From positions 124,001-188,000 of the forward strand of contig NC_087379.1 of the NCBI RefSeq assembly GCF_963675165.1: 64,000 bases of DNA, given 5' to 3'. Below, in pieces: positions 55,134 through 64,000 of the stretch. Origin of the DNA: Halichondria panicea. Taxonomy: Eukaryota > Porifera > Demospongiae > Suberitida > Halichondriidae. The translations under genes and the position numbers were made by a program. Each line of letters begins with the position of its first letter. Positions within the stretch are counted from its first letter, which is position 1. The notes under the pieces are model-generated. The model was not told the DNA's origin. It searched no databases and saw nothing but the letters and a program-made list of their open reading frames with translations.

Positions 55134-56232
55134 CTGCAGGGGGAGGAGGGTTTATATTATACACAACAGTATACGCACTGCAATCGTAATTATAATTCCC
55201 TATCGTTAAAACGATTGAATCACTGCATGGTACTTACACATGCACAAACGTATTTATGTACCGTAGAAACTGGATTATTAGCGCATGCGCTCTTGGAGTC
55301 AATAGCAGAGCTCTATACGCTTATATTCGAGAATGCACCTATAATGCTGTCATTTCGAGCCCCACCCAGCAACCGGATGTCTCTGTGATGAGTGCTGACT
55401 CGCAAGCTGGCTAGAAAGTGAGCAAGCAAGGAAAGCAGGCAACCCTAACTGGATCTATATCATACTATTATGTTACAGTTCAGTTCATTTACATCATTGA
55501 AATTCATATTATAAAAACAAAAACATTCATATTGACCAGGAACTTGGAATAAAAGGACCTCATCCATGTCTCACATTCTCTTAGCATTCGGACAAGGTAA
55601 CAGCATGCCCATGCAGAGAGTCCTTCCAGATGGATATCACCAGCTATATAGCTATCATGCACTGTACAAGCTAACTAGCTCATCAATTCTAAAATTTCCC
55701 TAATAACCGTCGCATAATTGGAATTTGAGTATAAAAAGCCTGCAGTTTAGCATGCACTTAAAATAAAGATACGCTTATGGTCGAGTTGTAGTATCCCGAA
55801 CGCAGTGAGGGTTCTACTAGCCTTGAGGACTTCTAAATCATGTGGAAACTTCCTAAACAGTGTCTAAGCATTTTAGATCATAGCAACCATGAGTATTTAG
55901 CCAATCAGATTTGAATGTTCTTATCTAATCTTTGCTACATGATTTTCTAAGTAAGTACATGATTTTCTAAGTTGGATAGAACACTTCCTTTAGCTAATCA
56001 AATTGCAGTATTTATGGTCTAATTACATGTATACCTAAGCGCCGGCTAGCAAAAAAATATTTCAATTGGAGTAAATAAAAATTATTTTGTGGAGTTGGTT
56101 GGCACTTCTATTAGAGTGGTGCTGTAATTAGAAGATGGTACACATTGTTTCATGTACACTAGCTACACCACACTCCACCGTTACCAATGGATACTCCCTT
56201 AGCAACCCCCTAGCAACACCACACCCCCTCAC
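55134..56232. other. Intron between VPS26 exons
   Basis: Left part to about 55300 is the flank shared with 16361-16525; from about 55460 it matches 46540-47284 and 1-722. No other exon seen. Confidence 0.6.
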
Positions 56233-56437
56233 CTGCTGTTTGAAGTATCTCCTCTCCTCCTCATCCACCAACACGAGGTTGAGGTAGTAGCGGACACTGA
56301 ACTTCTTGTTAATGTCCCTCATAGTGGGAGTGAGGTCATAGCCTGCCAGGAACAGACGGATGGGGATGGACTCCCCCCTCACTGGAGCACCATCCATGAT
56401 CTCATACTTGCCCACCTGCTCATTCTCAGTGTAGATA
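56233..56437 (-). CDS. VPS26: VPS26-like internal exon, copy 3 (intact)
   Basis: 205-bp open exon (NLVLVDEEERRYFKQQ) with both splice sites. With 55080-55133 it is the only VPS26 exon pair in proper order. Upstream on the minus strand come NUP210 exons, so the N-terminal arrestin lobe is missing. Confidence 0.85.
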
Positions 56438-56439
56438 CT

Positions 56440-56575
56440 AGGAGCTGTGTGTGTGTGTGTGGGGGGGGGGTAGGAGCTGTGTGTGTGTGTGGGGGGGTAG
56501 GAGCTGTGTGTGTGTGTGTGGGGGGGGGTAGGAGCTGTGTGTATGTGTGTATGTGGGGGGGGGGGGCAGTTAAAC
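56440..56575. repeat. GT/G-rich minisatellite, copy 3
   Basis: About four units, including a GTATGTGTGTATG variant. Confidence 0.88.
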
Positions 56576-57073
56576 CTGACAACAATCAATGAATTATTCA
56601 GTGCTAGAAAACTGACATTTTCAATGCATAATTGTACTTATAAGCTTGACAACAGACGCGGGGTCACTCAAAGCAACTATAGAGTCCATCAACACGTACA
56701 CTATATTGCAATACTCTGCACAGGAAACTGTAGACAATTATGTAATTACGATAACTACAGTGCAGCAAGTGTACCTGAATATTGTGATTGTTGGTCTGAG
56801 TCAATAGAGGGCAGTCTGGCATATGACCATCACTGGTCGTATCGTCATGGAAACAGGCTCGGCACAAGAGATTCTGCAAGGACAAATGTAGCTCTGTATT
56901 ATTTAGCAAGGAGACAATGATCCACTATCAGGAGCATGCACGTGGTGTGGCTGTACGTGCCTGGCTATAATTATCCAAACTCATGGAATGGAGTATACCT
57001 AGCGTTATCTTGTATATATTATAATTACAAGCTAAATATAAGTGTCTAGTGTGTGTGGTGTGTGTGTGTGTGG

Positions 57074-57110
<37 letters not shown>

Positions 57111-57359
57111 GATTCACAGTGATGGCGTAGTCTATACCCACCTCCAACATCCAGTTGTTGCCGGGGGCGATGGAGAAACCTAAAAAGGGATAATCATAAG
57201 AATGCACAATCAGCATTGTTTGTTTAACCCTTTGCTCACCAAGGTGATGAGGAGGGACGACGTGTATTCCAGCACTTGGTTTAGAGGCTGATGGAGTGTG
57301 TAACATGTCTGGAGGGTGGCTAAGAAAATGGTGACATCATCAACAAAGCTTCTAAGCAA
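57111..57359 (-). pseudogene. NUP210: NUP210-like exons at 57 kb
   Basis: Exon 57111-57179 retains FSIAPGNNWMLE(V)GIDYAITV only; the VFDKMNHK half and donor are deleted into the GT repeat. It has no MITE (empty site TCTATACCCACC). Exon 57240-57359 has both splice sites. Confidence 0.75.
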
Positions 57360-57432
57360 CTGCACACACAAATACAATATTAGGATACTGATGTCTTGTA
57401 GGATGGCTTCAGTGTAGCCCACCACCACTTCG

Positions 57433-57881
57433 GTGACCCTTGACCTCTATGGGTGGAGTCTCTGCACTGTTGTATTGGTCAGCTCCAATGAATATTGCTC
57501 TGATGGTATGGTGATGACCTCTGACCTCCCATGCTTCCGCCTCTCCACCCGATACTCGACAAAGGACAGTACGTGGCAGATTGTACATATATCCATGGAG
57601 GGTTGTAGCATCATGTTCTCAATGACTAGTAGCTTGATGATATCAGGCTCCACCCCCTAGCTGCCACGCCTTCTCCCGTGCCTGTGTGTGTGTGTAGAGG
57701 GGTATGTGGTGTGGGGTATACAGTGTTGTCACGTTGCCTTGGGGTACTCACCTGTTGTCATACATGCCCTGGTGATGAATCCTGAAGTGCCAGGAATAGC
57801 TGATAGTTGAATCAGACGGACATTGTCCTTGGTCGTACCAGTGTTGACGCCCGCCACCAGCACCATGTCACCATGGAGACC
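57433..57881 (-). pseudogene. NUP210: NUP210-like exons (copy E)
   Basis: Exon 57752-57881 (GDMVLVAGVNT, then frame lost) and the EPDIIKLLVIENMMLQPSMD exon, here with SEQYSLELTNTTV intact before a TAG. Same left-end type as copy A. Confidence 0.72.
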
Positions 57882-58049
57882 CTGCAGCGGAGGGGGTGGA
57901 GTGAGGTACGATACTAAAGGTACGACTATAACAGGAGAGACTCAGTACACACGTACACAGGGACAGCATGGGCAAAGAATTCACTGGTTTCAATTTCAAT
58001 ATTCATTATCAATGTTAAAATAACTCAACAATTTAATAACAAAAATAAA

Positions 58050-60284
58050 CTAGGAAAACATTTGCACTCTATTGTTGTCAATATCAGACACATACACCAC
58101 ACCACACTGGTCTACTACTATGCCAAGAGGATGCTTGAACTGTCCTGGTCCAGATCCCTGTGATCCAAACGATTTGAGAAACACTCCCTCACACGTGAAC
58201 ACTGAGACACGATTGTTCCCACTCTCACCCACATACACCAGATCATCACTGTCCACACAGATGCTGACAGGCTCGTTAAGTTCTCCATTTCCACTGCCTC
58301 TCATCACAAACTGCCTCAGATAGCCACCATCAGGTGTGAAGACTTGCACTCGAGCATTATAATATTCAACCACATACACACAACCACTACGATCAGATGC
58401 AACGACATAGGGAGAGTTAAACAGTCCATTACCCCTGCCTTTACTGCCGAACTTGCTGGAGAATGTGAGGTCAGAGTTGAAGATGTGAAGACAGTGAGCA
58501 TAGATATCAGTCACATACACCTTCCCATTGACACTGTTGACACAAACACCAATCGGATTGTTAAACTGTCCTGGACCATCGCCACGACTACCAACTGCTG
58601 CTATCAGGTCTCCTCCACGTGAGAATTTCAACAGTTGATGATTACCACGATGCACCACCAGAATATTGTCATCACCGTCCACTGCCACACAATGAGGATA
58701 CTTCATCTCCCCAACAGCTGTGCCTCGAGTGTCTAATGTTCGCAGCTTGTCTCCTGTGGGGCTAAATATCGAGACAATACCAGCATCGTGTTCAGCCACA
58801 ATTATCTCCCCGGCTTGGTTGAGTGCCACTCCATAAGGTGACTTGAGATCATTGATAGTCTTGATAACAGTTCCTAGTTTATCGATCGGAGTCTTGACTG
58901 CCACAGGGAATGGACTTCCTGCCACATCCTCTCCACCCACTCTCACGATCAGCTCGCTGGCCCCGCCCACTGTCGGCTGGTAGGAGATCTCGTACTCTCC
59001 CTTCCCTCGTTCCTTCACAACACAGTTTGTCGTCTGATTCGTTGATTTCGATATAAGTTCGGCTTTAATGTTCAAGGATGGAATTTGGATCAGTTGATGA
59101 TTTGTGTTTGTAAATCGAAGACTAGTGGTTCCTTGTACTCTGGTTTTGTCGAGTCTTTTTGTAGGGGTGACAGTTACTGATGGTATGCCAATGGCTCCAA
59201 ATTCTTTGCAATCTTTGACTAGCTGAGCAGAAGGCACAAAACAGGTGTTGGTTGTCTCACGAGGCTCTAGGGTGTTGGGGTCAAAGGTGTCCACCAGCTC
59301 TCTCACTTGGTTCACCACACCTTGCTTCATCTTCAGCACGTCTCCTGGAGACCCGGTACGAATGCTCTCCCTCACGAAATGCAGGCAGCTGCTACGTTGG
59401 GTTTGGAGGATCTCCACCTCCTCTCGCTGAGCAGAGAGGCTCTTGAGCTGTTGTTGGGTGTGGCCTTCCAACTCCGCCATAAGCTCCCCCTCACGAGCAT
59501 ACAGGGCTTGATGGAGTTCATCGAATTTCGAGTGGATATTGGTCGCAATTTTTCCTCCGTGTTCAACAATTTCGGCATGTCGTCCATCCAGATTGATGAG
59601 AGCTGTGTCGGTGGCCTCTAGCTGTTTCTCAACGGGTCCCAGGGAGTCCAGGATCTCTTTCTTGTGGCTCTCAAAGGTGTCGGCAATCACACAGTACTTG
59701 TGGTCTTTGTGTATTTGGACGGTGCAATGGATACAGATCAACTCCCCACAAGGTTCGCAATAAAGTTTCATATTTTCGTCGTGTTTAGGGCAGCGAGGGG
59801 ACGTCTTCTTTGGGGAGACCAAGCGAATCAAATCTCCCTCTACTTTTTCGATAGTAACGACTTCGTGACCTTCGAACTCCTTGTATTCTTTGTGTATGTT
59901 CGTACACAGATCGCAGATGAACTTGGTGCATTGTCGGCAAAAGCTGGTGGCTTTACGAGTCGTTTTGGAGCATTTCTCACAGGCCAATTTCTGAGGCTCT
60001 TTCACCTTCTTGAGTGTTTCCTGGATGTCAAAGAGATGGTGTACATGGAAGGCAGCCTGGAGGCCACTCACACCAGTGGGTAGGGGGGTGGGCCGGCGAC
60101 ACTTGGGGCATTCCAGCTGGCCTTGTCGATTGTGGGCAACTAAATCCTCGAGACAATGTTGACAGTAGACGTGGAAACAGGAGAGCAGTCGAGGGTTGGT
60201 GTAGGGCTCCAGACAGACTAGGCATGACAGCTGGTCCTCCACTTTGGAGAGAGCTTCTTGAGCAGCACTCGGCCTCTCAGCCAT
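58050..60284 (-). CDS. TRIM-NHL E3 ubiquitin ligase, copy T4
   Basis: Complete 744-residue gene; ATG at 60284, stop at 58050. RING ligands all present. B-box 1 is private (CSKTTRKAT, ICDLCTNIHKEYKEF), B-box 2 of the T1 type (ICIHCTVQ), coiled coil DELHQALYA and filamin segment TPTKRLDKTRVQG as in T3. The longer filamin segment explains the extra residues. The six NHL blades have their own loop set (EHDA, HRGN, DIYA, EYYN, ESGN, DIDN); two canonical residues are replaced (G to C in blade 2's P-x-G-V, D to H in its second loop). No frame defects. Confidence 0.94.
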   Translation of the reverse strand: MAERPSAAQEALSKVEDQLSCLVCLEPYTNPRLLSCFHVYCQHCLEDLVAHNRQGQLECPKCRRPTPLPTGVSGLQAAFHVHHLFDIQETLKKVKEPQKLACEKCSKTTRKATSFCRQCTKFICDLCTNIHKEYKEFEGHEVVTIEKVEGDLIRLVSPKKTSPRCPKHDENMKLYCEPCGELICIHCTVQIHKDHKYCVIADTFESHKKEILDSLGPVEKQLEATDTALINLDGRHAEIVEHGGKIATNIHSKFDELHQALYAREGELMAELEGHTQQQLKSLSAQREEVEILQTQRSSCLHFVRESIRTGSPGDVLKMKQGVVNQVRELVDTFDPNTLEPRETTNTCFVPSAQLVKDCKEFGAIGIPSVTVTPTKRLDKTRVQGTTSLRFTNTNHQLIQIPSLNIKAELISKSTNQTTNCVVKERGKGEYEISYQPTVGGASELIVRVGGEDVAGSPFPVAVKTPIDKLGTVIKTINDLKSPYGVALNQAGEIIVAEHDAGIVSIFSPTGDKLRTLDTRGTAVGEMKYPHCVAVDGDDNILVVHRGNHQLLKFSRGGDLIAAVGSRGDGPGQFNNPIGVCVNSVNGKVYVTDIYAHCLHIFNSDLTFSSKFGSKGRGNGLFNSPYVVASDRSGCVYVVEYYNARVQVFTPDGGYLRQFVMRGSGNGELNEPVSICVDSDDLVYVGESGNNRVSVFTCEGVFLKSFGSQGSGPGQFKHPLGIVVDQCGVVYVSDIDNNRVQMFS

Positions 60285-61139
60285 TGACACAAAACTGAGG
60301 GGGGAGAGAAAAGGATAACAATAGGCTAAAAAGGGGGCGTGTCAAGCTTTATAATAATAATAGCAAAGAATTCAAGCAACGAAAACTACAAACGAATGTA
60401 TCAGAACATGTACAATAATTATGCTCACCTTTAGAAAAGTGTTTAGTAGTAGAAAGAAAAGCTCAAAGCTTGGCAAAAACAGCTATAGACTCACAGCTCT
60501 CACAGTGACAGGTCAGGTGATGCATGCACAACAATATTCATAGGATCAAAGTCAGTATTGATTATGGTTAGACCATAATGGTACACACATACTTGTGGCT
60601 ATATTGCCTAGCAACATTCTACACCCACTCTATTGCTAGCCCTCTGACCAGTTGCCTGAGATACAGACACACACACTCATACAATGTCACCCTCCATGTT
60701 AACAACACTCCATACCATGTTGAAATTGATCTCACATCATGCACCCAATGCACACACACAAGATCACAAAATGTATTCAAATTCATCATAATACAAAATC
60801 AGCATACATACATACATACATACATACGGATGATAATCTCTAGCTATGTGTATAATTATGTTAGAACACTCTTAATTGGGTCCATGAGATGCATGGTTGA
60901 GTGGACTCCATTACCCCACCCACTCACACCACCGACCCTCTCTTGTGGTCGGGATATTTACGCATCAAAACTTTTTTTGCTAACGACAATAATCCAATAA
61001 TCCAGTGTTGAAGCAATGAGCAATATATACAAGCTCAACAACGCACCAGGAGATACCCAGCGAGACAGAGACGAAACAATCAACACTTGGCAAAAAAGAA
61101 AATCCCAGGAACCACAACCACATTCAACAAAACAAACAA
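60285..61139 (-). promoter_or_regulatory. TRIM-NHL T4 leader intron, 5' exon and upstream region
   Basis: Leader donor CTAAAG|GTGAGC at 60427-60428, acceptor next to the ATG, (CATA)n at about 60803-60827. Confidence 0.5.
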
Positions 61140-61745
61140 AGATAGATTTTCTACCACGCACAACATTCCCAACGTAATCGTCCATAACCTCAGCTCAGGA
61201 TCTCTGAACACTGAACAACTAACACTACTCACTAAAGGACTCTCCTTCACACCAACCCCTAACATTGATAATACTGTACAATATCACCAACTACTACGTC
61301 AATACAATGAGTTCACAAGATCACTTAGACCAATCTACACACACGCAGTTTCCAAACTGAACATAACACCCACCAAAAGAGAACAACCTGAACAATCCCT
61401 TACAGATATACAGACGACTACATACAACAATGCTCTCTTGTACTCTGTGACCAAAGTACGTACAGATTAACACAACAACACCAACTAAACTAGACATTTT
61501 TCACCAGAATTAAACGCAATACACAAAAACCTCATGTTTACTTCCCAACCCCCAAAATACAAAACTTCCCAAGTTCTATGGAATACCCAAAATCCACAAA
61601 ATATGTACGACACTACCCCGGTACGACCAATAATTTCCCATTCTAATTCCATGCTCTCCCCTTCTGCCCACTTCATGGATCACGTACTACAACCACTCGC
61701 ACGCTCTTACACAGATTACCTAAAGTGCTTTTTAACAAGGAATCT
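61140..61745 (+). mobile_element. Broken retroelement with reverse-transcriptase remnant
   Basis: VHNLSSGSLNTEQLTLLTKG as at 16994, then downstream KFYGIPKIHK and, after a frameshift, VRPIISHSNSMLSPSAHFM and LQPLARSYTDYLK. The FYGIPKIHK...RPIVS...LQPL order is the start of the reverse-transcriptase domain of Penelope-like and some other elements. It ends before the catalytic motif. Stops and shifts make it dead. Confidence 0.65.
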
Positions 61746-62628
61746 TATAATGGTATAAAAAACTTTGAATTTCAGTAAAGTATGACAAAGCGGTTATGAC
61801 AACTTTATGAAGGTCAAACTCAACACAAATAGACTTTTAATTATAGCATCTTGACTAATGGCAAATCCAACCAAGGTTAGATCTTATACATACCCCCTTT
61901 CCAAACACACACACACAGCAAATCCACATTGAGAACCAAGGTTAGATCTTACACTGATTGTACATGTAGCTACAAGCCACAAACACCTAAACGTAAGATG
62001 ATACCCAGATATAGGAATCACATGAGCCTAAACACAATCGTCATGGTATTAAATTAGCTGCAAAGAAAGAACATCTTCAAAATGGAGAGAAAGATTCTAA
62101 CGTTGTCACGTGGGTTACATTTTGCTCAAACAATCTTTGGGCATGCAATCAACGATTTTCTGATATAAAAATTACATTTCAAATGTTGCCATGAAAGTTC
62201 AAATTATTTTGAGCTACAATTGGACACAACCTTAACCATGGATAATAGCAGATGGTCCAAGGCCTAAAAATTACACCAATTGGATTGGATTGAATTAAGC
62301 ACATCATTTGAAAGTCTCTATAAACGACGAATATAAATTTTGACATTGGATCAACGGTACTATATAAAGTTTATGGCTGTTTAAAATAATGTGTTTAACT
62401 ACCCCTCCCCTCAAGAAGAGTATGTTAGATCTTTAATGGTTACTAAAGCACACTAACTACAAACAAAAGGATTATATGTACTAGCCTCGTTCACCGGCCT
62501 ACCCTGGGATCCAGGCTATAATTATATGTACATGACATAATTATGTACAGTACATGACCTTGCAGTATTGACCCTAAACACACACCTGGGTACATACTGT
62601 CAAGGAGGTCATGATGAACACGCACTAA
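61746..62628. repeat. Relic repeats, no gene
   Basis: 61752-61835 is the inverse of 24363-24440; 61860-62400 is the third copy of the relic seen at 11645 and 17670; from about 62390 the FARSB block starts. Confidence 0.5.
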
Positions 62629-62735
62629 CCTGAGGAGATAGGTTCTCCCTGGAGAGTACGGAGGGCAGGTACTGGTTGGAGGAGGCCGTGAGAACAGCTG
62701 CACCAGACACACCTCCCAGTCTCACACACACTAGA
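62629..62735 (-). other. Unrecognised conserved exon (F3), copy 5
   Basis: Open frame and splice sites as at 29572. Confidence 0.45.
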
Positions 62736-62753
62736 GCTGCACAACAGACACAC

Positions 62754-63223
62754 CAGGATGGAGCACGCCCAGTTTCCTGATCACCTTCCCACGTAAACAC
62801 ACCTCTGCACAACGGCCCAGGAAATAGGTACAGTCTGTGGAGTGTGTGTGCAGGGGAGGGGGCGGTAAACACAAGCAATGCAGAAGTGTGGGTAGTGAGC
62901 AAGTGTAGTTGTAGGAATTAATTTTCTGACAAAATAATCTTCCCAACACATACACTTCAAAAAACCTCAAGGCCATTTATTCCCAACAAACTGGACTGAA
63001 TGCATATACAGTAGTTCCTTCACAAGTCCCTAACACACATACACAGCTGTGCTTATGCAACCCTCACCTTCAGCTGCCTTGAGGAAGTATCCACTGCCAT
63101 CTTTGGTGAAGGACACCTCCAGCAGCTACATGACACGGTCCAGTAGTCCATGGATCACTTCAAACCCGGGGGTACGACTATAATACACTGCACACAACCG
63201 ACGATGGTTTCGTGTTCCCACAT
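62754..63223 (-). pseudogene. FARSB: FARSB-like exons, copy 5
   Basis: Exons 63068-63223 and 62754-62834 with all splice sites; carries the shared TAG after GLLDRVM. Confidence 0.8.
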
Positions 63224-63801
63224 CTACAGCATAGGACACACAAATTAGTGAGCTTTGGCACTGCGAGCAATTAGCGGTTTTAAGACACTTTAATTGTATA
63301 CAATAGTGCTTTCTCAGAGCTACAGAATGCGTCTTTGAGTTTGTTAAATAGGACGTTCCTAACACAACTTATGGCCTCTAAAAGATAGCTCTAAAAACAA
63401 ACCTGATTTTTCAATAGCCATTACTTTAATACCGTTGATCCAATGTCAAAAATGTTATGATTTTCTGAAAGCTTAGAAAGAGACCTTTCAAATTATGTGT
63501 TTCGATCCGAAATTTTGTTGGGGCAATTTGTCATTTTCCACCTTGGACCATGGGCTATTATTCATGGTATGGCCAAATTGGGAAATACTGTTATCTCTCA
63601 AATATAAACTTTGATGACAAGTCTCTTTCTAAGCTTTCAGAAAATCAGAAAATCATTGAAATTGTATCCACGGAATTCAAGTTATGGCAGCTAAAAGATA
63701 GCTCTGAAAACAGGCCTGATTCTGAAAAAACACTCACGCCTTCCCCTAGAAAACAGAAGATTAATTAATGTCAGCACTTCCGTCTCTCAAAAACTGCTTA
63801 C

Positions 63802-64000
63802 CTTGCAAACAGTGTCCTGGCCTGATAAAATCTCATTCTTCTGTGGAGTGAACCCCAGACCAGCCAGAATACAGCCAGCTCTGTGAGTGAGTGAGCACAG
63901 TGTGTAAGATGGTACTTGATCTACTGGGTACAGTTACCTTGCTGGTGCTTTGTCAGCGTCTATCTCCTGTAGTGGAAGGTATACCTCAGCCAGCTCATCA
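63802..64000 (-). pseudogene. ABCF3: ABCF3-like exons, copy 6 (runs off the window)
   Basis: Exon 63802-63880 (79-bp form, no signature motif) and the start of the linker exon from 63938; the Walker A exon would lie beyond the window end. Confidence 0.75.

Noticed and set aside
61140-61745. LTR retrotransposon or viral polymerase
   Set aside because: No LTRs, gag or integrase; residues fit the start of a Penelope-like or other non-LTR type reverse transcriptase and the frame is broken.

Overview
This window looks like nuclear DNA from an early-branching animal, most likely a demosponge. That identification is inferred from the gene families and the style of the introns, not from a match. It has short introns with clear GT/AG borders, AT-rich spacers, many GT/CA microsatellites and small foldback elements. 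Every recognisable host gene lies on the minus strand. Nothing suggests bacterial or viral DNA.

The whole 64 kb is an array of roughly 10 kb segmental duplications. Read along the + strand, the recurring blocks are: (i) a FARSB/ABCF3 block with phenylalanyl-tRNA synthetase beta and ABC-F ATPase exons, at 18.2-20.0, 29.4-31.3, 39.6-41.7, 49.1-51.4 and 62.4-64.0 kb, with ABCF3 only at 3.0-3.6 kb; (ii) exon 1 of a NUP210/gp210-like nuclear pore glycoprotein next to the last exon of a protein kinase, then internal NUP210 exons, at 4.0-7.6, 20.4-23.6, 31.7-35.5, 42.0-44.7 and 51.8-55.0 kb; (iii) a VPS26 (retromer) exon beside further NUP210 exons, at 0.7-3.0, 47.3-48.8 and 55.1-57.9 kb; (iv) a TRIM-NHL gene with its coding sequence in one exon, at 7.8-10.0, 26.0-28.2, 35.7-37.9 and 58.0-60.3 kb. 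A kinase with an N-terminal Neuralized (NHR) domain and a coiled coil occurs once, at 13.1-15.9 kb, and is split by an insertion.

The four TRIM-NHL genes (RING, two B-boxes, coiled coil, filamin-like domain, six NHL blades) are the only complete genes. Three are intact and one has an in-frame stop just before the NHL propeller. Their RING and coiled-coil regions are almost the same. The differences in the NHL part fall at the same two loop positions of each blade. The copies also mix variants of the B-boxes, coiled coil and filamin domain, as gene conversion would do. I consider this array, with a fixed ligase body and a diversified propeller face, the most interesting system here.

The NUP210, FARSB, ABCF3, VPS26 and kinase pieces are mostly exon shards. 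They keep splice sites but carry stops and frameshifts, some shared by all copies and some private. NUP210 exons are out of protein order. The duplications also carry and date several small transposons with visible terminal repeats and target duplications, fragments of a Penelope-like or related retroelement, a perfect (CA) run of about 289 units, and a minisatellite beside the VPS26 splice acceptor.
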